Assembly: GCA_002394725.1 (NCBI GenBank)
Contig: DGUQ01000092.1
Coordinates: forward strand, 1-11,503
From: Ruminococcaceae bacterium UBA4306
GTDB lineage: Bacteria > Bacillota > Clostridia > Oscillospirales > Acutalibacteraceae
Reading direction: 5' to 3'
DNA length: 11,503 nucleotides
A program made the translations under genes and the position numbers. Shown here in pieces: positions 5,504 to 11,503 of the stretch (positions are counted from its first letter, which is position 1; every line of letters begins with the position of its first letter). Below the pieces are notes generated by a model. The model saw only the letters and a program-made list of their open reading frames with translations. It made no database searches and was not told the origin of the DNA.

Positions 5504-6178
5504 TTATTCAGCGTCCTTGCTCTTGATCAGCGCCTTGAATACGACTGCCGCCAGCGCGCCGCCTACGAGGGGTGCGACCAGGAATACCCAGTAGCTGCTC
5601 AGCGCGTCGCCGCCCTTGAAGATCGCGGGACCGAAGGAACGGGCAGGGTTGACGGAGGTGCCGGTGAAGTAGATACCGAAGATGTGCACCAGCGTCAGGG
5701 TGAAGCCGATGATCAGACCGGCGAACTTCTCATACTTCTTCTTGGAGGTCACGCTCAGGATGACCAGCACGAATACGAAGGTCAGGATGCACTCGATGAT
5801 CAGGGACTTGATGATGCTGTTGTCGTACAGACCATTCGCGCCGAGGCTTGTGTCAAAGCCGACCAGTGCGCCCAGTACAGCCGCTCCCGCGGTAGCGCCG
5901 GCAAACTGCGCGATGATGTAGAGGAAGAACTCGGTGACGGTCATGCCGCCGGTCAGCAGAACGCCGATCGAGACCGCCGGGTTGATGTGGCAGCCGGATA
6001 CGTTGCCGATGGAGTACGCCATCGCGACGATCACCAGACCGAACGCCAGCGCCGTGAGGATGTACGCGCCGTTAGGCTCAGCGCCGTTGCAGCCTACTAC
6101 CGTAGCGGTACCGCACGCGAACAGTACCAGCACGAAGGTACCGATGAATTCCGCACAGAATTTTTTGATGTTGTCCAT
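5504..6178 (-). CDS. aqpZ: Aquaporin, AqpZ-like water channel (MIP family)
   Basis: The 224-residue protein has six hydrophobic segments and two half-helices carrying the NPA boxes, INPAVS (65-70) and VNPARS (176-181). The constriction residues known from E. coli AqpZ are all conserved by position: Phe46 (in ALAFGL), His165 (in LVHIFG), Thr174 and Arg180. A bulky Phe plus His at these sites marks a water-selective aquaporin, while glycerol facilitators have smaller residues and extra loops. It should allow rapid water movement across the cell membrane during osmotic change. ATG 6178 is chosen because AAAGGAG lies eight bases upstream and the family starts this way; the frame stays open further upstream without a ribosome site. 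It has its own promoter (6231-6259) and terminator, so it is probably a single-gene unit. Confidence 0.93.
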   Translation of the reverse strand: MDNIKKFCAEFIGTFVLVLFACGTATVVGCNGAEPNGAYILTALAFGLVIVAMAYSIGNVSGCHINPAVSIGVLLTGGMTVTEFFLYIIAQFAGATAGAAVLGALVGFDTSLGANGLYDNSIIKSLIIECILTFVFVLVILSVTSKKKYEKFAGLIIGFTLTLVHIFGIYFTGTSVNPARSFGPAIFKGGDALSSYWVFLVAPLVGGALAAVVFKALIKSKDAE

Positions 6179-6230
6179 GTGTTTCTCTCCTTTAATGAAT
6201 TTTTCCGAATGGCAAAAAGCCACTGTTAAT

Positions 6231-6259
6231 ATCATACCAAAGGTTTTTGGTAATTGCAA
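6231..6259 (-). promoter_or_regulatory. Sigma-A promoter of the aquaporin gene, with a dyad in the spacer
   Basis: On the minus strand TTGCAA (6259-6254), a 17-base spacer and TATGAT (6236-6231) form a good sigma-A promoter, and TGG before the -10 adds an extended -10 element. ACCAAA (6236-6241) and TTTGGT (6246-6251) form a perfect six-base dyad inside the spacer, where a repressor could block polymerase. A TTGACA lies further upstream but has no matching -10. Confidence 0.65.
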
Positions 6260-6333
6260 TAAAAACTGTCAATTATTACAAAACTTTAATCGGTTATCAG
6301 AACGCTGTCAAAAAAGCGAAAATTCCGAATCAT

Positions 6334-6633
6334 TTGTAGGGGGCGACATTCATGACGCCCCGAACACTTCCGATCGATTTCATCCGCAAGCAAAGCAGAT
6401 GAAACGTTTGCTGTAGGGGAGGGTCTTGACCCTCCCGAAACGTCTGTTAAAATGACGCACAAACGCGAAGCAGATGAAGCGCGTGTTGTAGGGTACGGCG
6501 CTTGCCGACGTACCGAATACTATCCGAATAATACCGTTCGTAAGCAAAGCAGATCAATGCTTGATCCTGACCGAGGCGCTTGCCAATGTACCGAGTCTAT
6601 TCTACCAACCCTCTACAAACGCGCAACAAACCG
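6334..6633 (+). repeat. Tandem array of about four diverged 75-bp palindromic units
   Basis: GTAGGG occurs at 6336, 6413 and 6488, each followed by a hairpin (GGGCG with CGCCC; GAGGGTC with GACCCTC; GGTACG with CGTACC) and a CCG end. AAGCAGAT recurs at 6393, 6468 and 6547, each towards the end of its unit. The spacing is 75-79 bp. A fourth, decayed unit seems to run from about 6560 to the end of the chromate-transporter gene; it keeps GAGGCGCTTGCC and TGTACCGA. The array fills the gap between the aquaporin promoter and the 3' end of the transporter genes. There is no gene in it. Confidence 0.65.
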
Positions 6634-7212
6634 TTATACCCTGATCACGCCCGTATACCCGAACAGGATCCCTGCCGCGGCGGACAGAACGATGATCAAG
6701 ATCGGGTTGAGCTTTTTGTACAGGAGCAGGAACAATGCTACGGCAAAAATGCCGAGACTGACATAGAGGTTTGCCGATTGGAATACAGCAGTGTTAATTC
6801 CGTCAAAGAAAAATATTTCCTGTCCAACACTCAGCACCGTCGCGCCGATCAGCCCGACCACCGTGGCTTTCAGCCCCAGCATCGCGCCCTGTACGATGGT
6901 GTTCTCCTTGATTTTTTCGTACACCTTCGCGATCAGCAGGATGATGATGAACGGCGGCAGTACCAGTCCGAAAGTCGCGATGACCGCGCCGAGTAAGCCG
7001 CCGACCTCGCTGCCGATGTAGGTGGAGATATTGACGGCGAAAGCGCCCGGGGTGCTCTCCGATATCGCGATAAAGTCCACCAGCTCGGTGGTCGTCATCC
7101 AGCCGTGACGGAGCACGGTCTCTTCGATGAAGGGGATCATCGCGTAGCCGCCGCCGAAGGTCAGCGCCCCCATCTTGAAGAATTCGAGAAAAAGCAGGAG
7201 ATAGATGTTCAT
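6634..7212 (-). CDS. Chromate-transporter (CHR) family protein, half-size, second of a pair
   Basis: The 192-residue membrane protein carries the CHR signature FGGGYAMIP (19-27) in its first helical region and STPG (53-56) in the second, followed by several hydrophobic segments. Half-size CHR proteins of about 190 residues are usually encoded as pairs that together equal one long ChrA and are thought to work as a heterodimer in the cell membrane. Family members export chromate, or move related anions; the substrate here is unknown and chromate is only the family name. The residue after STPG is Ala where the partner has Pro, so the two halves are not equivalent. ATG 7212 overlaps the upstream gene's TGA (ATGA), which points to translational coupling; its own ribosome site is weak. 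No clear terminator follows; the tandem repeat array begins at once. Confidence 0.85.
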   Translation of the reverse strand: MNIYLLLFLEFFKMGALTFGGGYAMIPFIEETVLRHGWMTTTELVDFIAISESTPGAFAVNISTYIGSEVGGLLGAVIATFGLVLPPFIIILLIAKVYEKIKENTIVQGAMLGLKATVVGLIGATVLSVGQEIFFFDGINTAVFQSANLYVSLGIFAVALFLLLYKKLNPILIIVLSAAAGILFGYTGVIRV

Positions 7213-7772
7213 AGCTTCTTGCCTGCCTTTCTCGCGATCAGCGTCGCAGCGATCCCGATGACCGCCGCCGAGACGATCACGATGATGACGTTCGCCGAGA
7301 AGAACGCCACCGCCGCAAAGGACAGCGCCATGATGCTGTAGGCGACAATGTTCTTCGGGCATTTCTTGAACATGGATATGACCGCCTTGACGAGCAGTGC
7401 CAGTACCCCTGCGCGGATGCCGAAGAAGGCGTATTTGATGATTTCGAGCTCCTCGAATTTGCGCAAAAACAGCGAGATGATGAAGATGATCAAAAAGCTC
7501 GGCAGCACTACGCCGAAGGTGGAGCAGAACGCGCCGAATACACCGCCGATCCGATAGCCGATAAAGGTGGCGGCACAGATGGCGATGGGACCGGGGGTGG
7601 TCTCAGAGATCGCGACGACCTCGAGCAGATCATCGCCGTTGATCCACCCCTTTTTGACCGATATTTCATTTTCAATGATCGGAATCATCGCGTAGCCGCC
7701 CCCAAAGGTGACCACACCGATCTTCATAAAGGTGAGAAAAAGCTGTAAGCACAGCTTGAGCTTTTGTTTCAT
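7209..7772 (-). CDS. Chromate-transporter (CHR) family protein, half-size, first of a pair
   Basis: The 187-residue membrane protein begins with a short basic stretch and then shows FMKIG followed by FGGGYAMIP (23-31) and TTPGP (58-62), the two hallmark motifs of the CHR family. Five or so hydrophobic segments follow, and the C-terminus is basic (ARKAGKKL). ATG 7772 has AAAGGAG five bases upstream. It is cotranscribed with the next gene, which it overlaps by four bases. The candidate promoter (7845-7874) lies inside a repeat element. CHR proteins in anaerobic gut bacteria are rarely tested, so transport of another oxyanion, such as sulfate, is as plausible as chromate. Confidence 0.87.
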   Translation of the reverse strand: MKQKLKLCLQLFLTFMKIGVVTFGGGYAMIPIIENEISVKKGWINGDDLLEVVAISETTPGPIAICAATFIGYRIGGVFGAFCSTFGVVLPSFLIIFIISLFLRKFEELEIIKYAFFGIRAGVLALLVKAVISMFKKCPKNIVAYSIMALSFAAVAFFSANVIIVIVSAAVIGIAATLIARKAGKKL

Positions 7773-7822
7773 GCTTGCTCCTTTGAATAGTGAGGAGTGA
7801 GGAGTTAGGAGTTAGGAGTTGA

Positions 7823-7844
7823 TGGTGGGCGTTGCCCACACCCG
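7823..7844 (+). repeat. TGGTGGGC hairpin repeat, copy 1
   Basis: TGGTGGGCGTTGCCCACACC is followed by CG; GTGGGC and GCCCAC form a six-base stem. A second copy at 8223-8244 differs only in the loop (CT in place of GT). In the transporter mRNA the hairpin would sit in the leader. Confidence 0.75.
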
Positions 7845-7874
7845 ATTATAAAAAGATAGGAGGTTCAAGCCCAA
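7845..7874 (-). promoter_or_regulatory. Candidate sigma-A promoter of the transporter pair
   Basis: On the minus strand TATAAT (7850-7845) is a perfect -10. TTGGGC (7874-7869) lies 18 bases upstream and matches only TTG of the -35. The leader would be about 65 bases and would contain the GTGGGC hairpin and the left heptamer array. The site lies entirely within the heptamer-flanked element. Confidence 0.45.
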
Positions 7875-7945
7875 TTTCTATCAATCAAAATGCGGAACGC
7901 ATTTCCCAAAACTCCTCACTTCTCACTCCTAACTCCTCACTGAAT

Positions 7946-8128
7946 TTAGTTCTGCTTTTCCACGATCTTGTAGTCGTCGGAAAAGCGGAAGTACGGACAG
8001 CTCGAATCACTGCCGCTCATGAAGCGCGCCAGATCATCCTCATCCAGATTGACCTCGCACTCATAGTCGTCAAACGCCTCATTGTAGTTATAGTATGCAC
8101 AGAATTCACAGCTTGATTTTCCTGCCAT
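7946..8128 (-). CDS. Small four-cysteine acidic protein, DUF6472-like
   Basis: The 60-residue product starts MAGKSSCEFC. Cys7, Cys10, Cys24 and Cys44 (CxxC, then YECEV and SSCPYF) are spaced as in a small zinc-binding or other metal-binding fold. It is rich in Asp, Glu and aromatic residues and ends DYKIVEKQN. The sequence fits what I remember as the DUF6472 family of short clostridial proteins; no function is known to me. ATG 8128 is preceded by AAGGAAGTG about six bases away and by an excellent promoter. The frame stays open upstream, but that part only translates the 82-bp repeat and is excluded. It is divergent from the flavodiiron gene. Confidence 0.8.
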   Translation of the reverse strand: MAGKSSCEFCAYYNYNEAFDDYECEVNLDEDDLARFMSGSDSSCPYFRFSDDYKIVEKQN

Positions 8129-8155
8129 GGTATCACTTCCTTTTGTTGTGCAAAT

Positions 8156-8184
8156 ATTATAACAAATCCCCTGCTTTTTTTCAA
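8156..8184 (-). promoter_or_regulatory. Sigma-A promoter of the DUF6472-like gene
   Basis: On the minus strand TTGAAA (8184-8179), a 17-base spacer and TATAAT (8161-8156) form a near-consensus promoter, with TGT before the -10 as an extended element. Transcription would start about 20-25 bases before the ATG. Its -35 is seven bases from the -35 of the divergent promoter at 8192-8220. Confidence 0.8.
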
Positions 8185-8191
8185 TATGCTG

Positions 8192-8220
8192 TTGCAATTT
8201 GCCCGTGTTTCCATTATACT
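8192..8220 (+). promoter_or_regulatory. Sigma-A promoter of the flavodiiron gene
   Basis: TTGCAA (8192-8197), a 17-base spacer and TATACT (8215-8220) form a good sigma-A promoter facing the flavodiiron gene, whose start is 190 bases away. No better promoter is visible closer to the gene; the repeats in between contain TATAAC and TATCAT but lack -35 boxes. The back-to-back layout with the minus-strand promoter allows shared regulation. Confidence 0.65.
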
Positions 8221-8222
8221 TA

Positions 8223-8244
8223 TGGTGGGCTCTGCCCACACCCG
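8223..8244 (+). repeat. TGGTGGGC hairpin repeat, copy 2
   Basis: TGGTGGGCTCTGCCCACACC is followed by CG and matches 7823-7844 except in the loop. It begins three bases after the flavodiiron promoter's -10 box, so it would lie at the very start of that mRNA. Confidence 0.75.
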
Positions 8245-8253
8245 AATAAAGGC

Positions 8254-8335
8254 GGGAGGAGCATTCCTCGGCGGAGACGCCTCCCCCACTGTCACTTCGT
8301 GACGTCTCCCCAACGGGGAGCACCCCTCCCCTACA
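8254..8335 (-). repeat. 82-bp structured repeat, copy 2 (inverted)
   Basis: The reverse complement equals the element at 589-670 except for one base near its end (CTCCTCCC here, CTTCTCCC there). The same nested dyads are present. It lies between the flavodiiron promoter and gene and so becomes part of the 5' leader. Confidence 0.9.
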
Positions 8336-8394
8336 ATATAACTATCATAAAAAGGCGAGAGGAGCACCCCTCCCCTACAATATAACTATCATAA
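8318..8394 (+). repeat. Tandem 44-bp duplication in the flavodiiron leader
   Basis: The 33 bases at 8318-8350, starting GAGCACCCCTCCCCTACAAT, recur identically at 8362-8394. The first copy starts inside the 82-bp repeat and the second stops two bases before the AGGAG ribosome site. Duplication of one repeat end plus its flank explains the pattern. Confidence 0.85.
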
Positions 8395-8409
8395 TAGGAG
8401 ATGATTCCC

Positions 8410-10200
8410 ATGTTTATTACCAATGATATCAAGTATATCGGCGTCAATGACCATGATATCGATCTGTTCGAGGGACAGTATATCGTCCCCAACGGTATGG
8501 CGTACAATTCCTATGCCATCATCGATGAAAAGATCGCCATCATGGATACCGTCGATCAGCATTTCGGCAAGCAGTGGCTCGAGAACCTCAAGTCCGTTCT
8601 CGGCGACCGCAAGCCCGATTATCTTGTCGTACAGCATATGGAGCCCGACCACAGCGCCAACATCGATAACTTTTTGAACGCCTATCCCGACGCGATCGTT
8701 GTGTCCTCACTCAAGGCGTTCAATATGATGGTCAACTTCTTCGGTACCGACTATGCCGACAGACGGATCGTCGTCAAGGAGGGCGATACGCTGGAGCTGG
8801 GCAAGCATACGCTCAATTTTGTGGGCGCTCCCATGGTGCACTGGCCCGAGGTGCTGATGACCTATGACAGCACCGATAAGGTGCTCTTCTCCGCCGACGG
8901 CTTCGGCAAGTTCGGCGCGCTGGATGTGGAAGAGGACTGGGCGTGTGAGGCACGGCGCTATTATATCGGCATTGTCGGCAAGTACGGCAAGCAGGTGCAG
9001 AACGTGCTCAAGAAGGCGGCAGGTCTGGATATCCGGATCATCTGTCCGCTCCACGGTCCCGTGCTCAGTGAGAACCTCGGCTACTACCTTGACCTGTACA
9101 ACACCTGGTCGTCCTACGGCGTTGAGACCGACGGCATTATGATCGCCTACACCTCTGTTTACGGCCACACCAAAAAGGCGGTCGAGCTGCTCGCGGACAA
9201 GCTCCGTGAGGCAGGCTGCCCCAAGGTAGCGGTCAACGATCTGGCGCGTGAGGATATGGCGGAGTGCGTCGAGGACGCCTTCCGTTACGGCAAGATCATC
9301 CTTGCCACCACCACCTACAACGCGGATATCTTCCCCTTCATGCGCGAGTTCATCAACCACCTGACCGAGCGTAACTTCCAGAACAAGACCGTCGGCTTCA
9401 TCGAGAACGGCTCATGGGCGCCGCTTGCGGAAAAGACCATGCGCAAGATGCTCGAGGGCTGCAAGAACATCACCTATACCGACAACAATGTCCATATCCT
9501 CTCCGCAATGAACGACGATAACATTGCCGAGATCGACGCCCTGTGCGAAGAGCTGACCATGGATTACGTCGCGATGGATAACGAGAAGGCGGATAAGAAC
9601 GATCTGACCGCGCTGTTCAATATCGGCTACGGTCTGTATGTCGTTACCGCACGCGACGGCGATAAGGACAACGGCTGTATCGTCAACACCGTCTCTCAGG
9701 TCACCAACACGCCCAACCGTATCGCGGTTTGTATCAATAAGAAGAATCTCACTCATGATATGGTCGAAAAGACCGGTGTAATGAACGTCAACTGCCTGTC
9801 CACCGACGCGCCGTTCAGCGTGTTCGAGCACTTCGGCTTCCAGAGCGGCAGAGACGTGGATAAGATCATCGGCGACGGTATCCTGCGCTCCGACAACGGC
9901 GTGGCGTTCCTCGGTCATTATATCAATTCCTTCATGTCCTTGAAGGTCGAACAGACCGTTGACCTCGATACCCACAGTATGTTTATCTGCTCCGTCACCG
10001 AGGCGCGCGTCATCACCGATGTGGAGACCATGACCTATACCTACTATCAGAACAATGTCAAGCCCAAGCCCGAGACCGACGGCAAGAAGGGCTGGGTCTG
10101 CAAGGTCTGCGGCTATGTCTATGAGGGCGAGGAGCTCCCCGACGACTTCATCTGTCCGCTGTGCAAGCATGGCGTCGCCGATTTTGAACCGATCGAATAA
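8410..10200 (+). CDS. Flavodiiron protein with flavin reductase and rubredoxin domains
   Basis: The 596-residue protein is a soluble multidomain oxygen and/or nitric oxide reductase. Residues 1-240 are the metallo-beta-lactamase-like diiron domain with all ligands: His76, Glu78, Asp80 and His81 (HMEPDH), then His144, Asp163 and His215. Residues 243-390 are an FMN-binding flavodoxin domain (TSVYGHTKKA, 248-257). Residues 398-548 form a flavin-reductase-like domain (NIGYGLYVVTARDG). Residues 562-596 are a rubredoxin with Cys564, Cys567, Cys582 and Cys585; only 14 residues separate the pairs, against about 29 in standard rubredoxin. Electrons should flow through the rubredoxin and FMN to the diiron site, removing oxygen as water. 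ATG 8410 is used because AGGAG ends nine bases before it; the ATG at 8401 touches that site. A free rubredoxin is encoded 1 kb downstream. Confidence 0.94.
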   Translation: MFITNDIKYIGVNDHDIDLFEGQYIVPNGMAYNSYAIIDEKIAIMDTVDQHFGKQWLENLKSVLGDRKPDYLVVQHMEPDHSANIDNFLNAYPDAIVVSSLKAFNMMVNFFGTDYADRRIVVKEGDTLELGKHTLNFVGAPMVHWPEVLMTYDSTDKVLFSADGFGKFGALDVEEDWACEARRYYIGIVGKYGKQVQNVLKKAAGLDIRIICPLHGPVLSENLGYYLDLYNTWSSYGVETDGIMIAYTSVYGHTKKAVELLADKLREAGCPKVAVNDLAREDMAECVEDAFRYGKIILATTTYNADIFPFMREFINHLTERNFQNKTVGFIENGSWAPLAEKTMRKMLEGCKNITYTDNNVHILSAMNDDNIAEIDALCEELTMDYVAMDNEKADKNDLTALFNIGYGLYVVTARDGDKDNGCIVNTVSQVTNTPNRIAVCINKKNLTHDMVEKTGVMNVNCLSTDAPFSVFEHFGFQSGRDVDKIIGDGILRSDNGVAFLGHYINSFMSLKVEQTVDLDTHSMFICSVTEARVITDVETMTYTYYQNNVKPKPETDGKKGWVCKVCGYVYEGEELPDDFICPLCKHGVADFEPIE

Positions 10201-10217
10201 TCATCAACTATTTGCGA

Positions 10218-10238
10218 ACCCCTTGGTATCCAAGGGGT
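10218..10238. other. Perfect hairpin after the flavodiiron gene
   Basis: ACCCCTTGG (10218-10226) and CCAAGGGGT (10230-10238) form a perfect nine-base stem with a TAT loop, 17 bases after the stop codon. The bases that follow, CAGCGGTTTCC, have only three T residues in a row, so it is a poor terminator. It may protect the 3' end or partly reduce read-through into the DUF4428 gene. Confidence 0.55.
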
Positions 10239-10291
10239 CAGCGGTTTCCTGACAGACTTACCATATCACCCTACTCGATAAGGAGGTATCA

Positions 10292-11152
10292 ATGGGACTT
10301 TTCAGCAAAAAATTCTGTGACGTTTGCGGCAACAAGATCGGACTCTTGGGCAACCGCAAGCTGGAGGACGGCAATCTGTGCAAGGATTGCGCCAAGAAGC
10401 TCTCGCCGTGGTTCAGTGAACGCCGTCACAGCACGCTCAATGAGATCAAGGCACAGCTCAATTACCGTGAGAATAATAAGGAGAAGGTCGCCGCTTTCCA
10501 TGCGTCCAAAACTCTCGGCAGCCGCACCAAGCTGATGATCGATAATGAGAAGCGGCAGTTCATGGTTGCCAAAACCTCTAACCTCACGCAGGAGAATCCC
10601 GATGTACTGGATTTCACTCAGGCAAGAGGATGCGAGCTGATCATCGATGAGAGCCGTGATGAGATCGAACGCCAGACCGAGGACGGCAGCACTGTCAGCT
10701 ACGATCCGCCGCGCTATGAGTACGCCTACACGATGAGCGTCAAGATCTTTGTCGATCACCCGTATTTTGACGAGATGGAATTTGAGATCAGCGACGGCTA
10801 TATCAACACGGGCGAGGTACGTATGGGCGGCGCCGACACGAATTGGACGGTCAACCGCGTTTCGTCGAGCTTCCTCAGCGACAGAGAGGTGCAAAAGTAT
10901 CATGACACCGTCGCGCTGGGCAGCGAGATCAAGGCTGAGATCGACCGCATGCAGGGCAAGCCTGTTTCCATGAGTCATGAAGAGCAGATCGCGAAGGCGA
11001 ATGATAGGGGAGATCAGCCGAGCATGGGCGGATACGCTCAGCAGGGTTATCCACAGAATACCGCTGTGAGCACCTCTTGGGTCTGCCCGTTCTGCGATAC
11101 CACCAATCACGGTAACTTCTGTGAGGGTTGCGGCGCAAAGCGTCCGTCCTGA
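10292..11152 (+). CDS. DUF4428 zinc-finger protein with C-terminal zinc ribbon
   Basis: The 286-residue protein opens with the DUF4428 pattern: Cys9 and Cys12 (FCDVCG), then Cys30 and Cys33 (CKDC), a small treble-clef-like metal site. The middle part (about 50-225) is mixed and soluble, with strands such as YEYAYTMSVKIFVDHPYF (142-159) and no catalytic motif I recognise. A Gln/Gly/Pro-rich linker (238-258) leads to a second metal site, Cys265, Cys268, Cys277 and Cys280 (CPFC and CEGC). There is no membrane segment. Such proteins occur widely in Clostridia with no known function; protein binding or a stress role would be guesses. ATG 10292 has the ideal AAGGAGG five bases upstream. It sits between two rubredoxin-bearing genes and is probably cotranscribed with the next one. 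Confidence 0.85.
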   Translation: MGLFSKKFCDVCGNKIGLLGNRKLEDGNLCKDCAKKLSPWFSERRHSTLNEIKAQLNYRENNKEKVAAFHASKTLGSRTKLMIDNEKRQFMVAKTSNLTQENPDVLDFTQARGCELIIDESRDEIERQTEDGSTVSYDPPRYEYAYTMSVKIFVDHPYFDEMEFEISDGYINTGEVRMGGADTNWTVNRVSSSFLSDREVQKYHDTVALGSEIKAEIDRMQGKPVSMSHEEQIAKANDRGDQPSMGGYAQQGYPQNTAVSTSWVCPFCDTTNHGNFCEGCGAKRPS

Positions 11153-11185
11153 TCACAGGTTGCGATAATAAATAAAGGAGAATAC

Positions 11186-11326
11186 ATGATGAAAAAGTAT
11201 GTTTGCGATGTCTGCGGCTATGTCTATGACCCCGAAGAGAACGGCGGCGTAGCGTTCGAGGATCTCCCCGACGATTATGTTTGCCCTCTGTGCGGCGTAG
11301 GCAAGGATGAATTCAGCGAGGCGTAA
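11186..11326 (+). CDS. Rubredoxin, short form
   Basis: This 46-residue protein reads [17 protein letters not shown] at its start and [13 protein letters not shown] near its end. Cys7, Cys10, Cys33 and Cys36 would hold a single iron. Rubredoxins pass single electrons between soluble enzymes, and flavodiiron proteins and rubrerythrins are known partners. The loop between the two cysteine pairs has 22 residues, about seven fewer than in standard rubredoxin, and the usual DPDNGVAPGT segment is shortened. AAAGGAG (11174-11180) precedes two adjacent ATG codons; ATG 11186 is five bases away and ATG 11189 eight, so the true protein may lack one Met. It starts 33 bases after the DUF4428 gene and ends in a strong terminator, which suggests one transcript. 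Confidence 0.93.
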   Translation: MMKKYVCDVCGYVYDPEENGGVAFEDLPDDYVCPLCGVGKDEFSEA

Positions 11327-11355
11327 GCCCCCTCTGATCCATCAAGCAAAATGAC

Positions 11356-11385
11356 AAAGCCCTGCGGTTGTTCCGCAGGGCTTTT
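11356..11385 (+). terminator. Rho-independent terminator after the rubredoxin gene
   Basis: AAAGCCCTGCGG (11356-11367) and CCGCAGGGCTTT (11373-11384) form a perfect 12-base stem with a TTGTT loop, followed by T. It lies 30 bases after the rubredoxin stop and would end the flavodiiron/DUF4428/rubredoxin group. The A residues on the left could make it work in both directions. The remaining bases to 11503 show no gene, only a loose AATGAATGAA repetition at 11416 and 11441. Confidence 0.88.
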
Positions 11386-11503
11386 GCTGTTCATAAACGA
11401 TTTCCTGTCAATCAAAATGAATGAAAGGCACTGAACGCTGAATGAATGAACTGAAATGAGAATCCATTGCGCTGCGCGCCTTGTATTCTTATTTTTCTTC
11501 TTA

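Larger units (their letters stand above)
7790..7940. repeat. Element flanked by inverted heptamer arrays
   Basis: The left edge (7790-7820) holds four tandem heptamers of the type [GT]AGGAGT. The right edge (7910-7940) holds four more in reverse orientation. The two 31-base edges match at 27 positions as inverted repeats. The 89 bases between contain a TGGTGGGC hairpin (7823-7844) and a perfect AAATGCG-GAA-CGCATTT hairpin (7888-7904). The element fills almost all the space between the DUF6472-like gene and the transporter pair, which are both on the minus strand. Confidence 0.7.

Noticed and set aside
5438-6229. 263-codon plus-strand frame opposite the aquaporin gene
   Set aside because: It mirrors the aquaporin in a complementary frame, is rich in Asp/Glu/Arg without motifs, and begins inside the GTCAT-ended element.
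6334-6633. CRISPR-like array
   Set aside because: The period is about 75 bp, the shared blocks are short and diverged, the variable parts are self-complementary stems, and no cas gene is present.
8129-8323. N-terminal extension of the DUF6472-like gene
   Set aside because: The extra part is repeat sequence and contains the gene's own promoter (8156-8184). The ATG at 8128 has a ribosome site.
8401-8409. Alternative ATG three codons upstream of the flavodiiron start
   Set aside because: It directly follows the AGGAG site with no spacing. ATG 8410 has nine bases of spacing and matches the family start MFITNDIKYIG.

Overview
The window looks like chromosome from an anaerobic, endospore-forming Clostridia, most likely an Oscillospiraceae/Ruminococcus-type gut bacterium. 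The evidence is a sigma-G sporulation factor, a clostridial flavodiiron protein with flavin-reductase and rubredoxin parts, a free rubredoxin, DUF4428 and DUF6472-like proteins, Gram-positive Shine-Dalgarno sites, and gaps full of short palindromic repeats. No phage, plasmid, CRISPR, tRNA or rRNA feature is visible.

Layout: (1) 1-252, the 3' end of an S1-domain RNA-binding protein. (2) 253-792, a gap of repeats ending in a good sigma-A promoter. (3) rmuC (793-2106) and sigG (2171-2953), both on +, with a regulatory junction and a terminator after sigG. (4) On -, a 707-residue exported protein with a helical N-terminal region and a beta-helix C-terminal region, converging on sigG. (5) On -, an AqpZ-like water channel. 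(6) A gap holding about four diverged 75-bp repeat units. (7) On -, two translationally coupled half-size chromate-family transporters. (8) A heptamer-repeat element and a 60-residue four-cysteine protein on -. (9) Divergent promoters and a repeat-built leader. (10) On +, the flavodiiron protein, a DUF4428 protein and a rubredoxin, closed by a strong terminator.

The genes do not form one pathway. The clearest group is the last one, an oxygen/NO-reducing flavodiiron protein with a rubredoxin electron carrier close by. The sigG junction is the most interesting regulatory site. A forespore-type promoter (GAATG-18-CATACTA) lies inside a long hairpin that pairs with the whole sigG Shine-Dalgarno and ends in a T tract, so read-through RNA from rmuC and RNA started at the forespore promoter should behave differently. 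The second main theme is the repeats: an 82-bp element present twice in opposite orientation with one mismatch, many TGTAGGG-hairpin elements, a tandem array of such units, a GTCAT-ended element and a heptamer-flanked element. Several are placed so that they would be transcribed as leaders.
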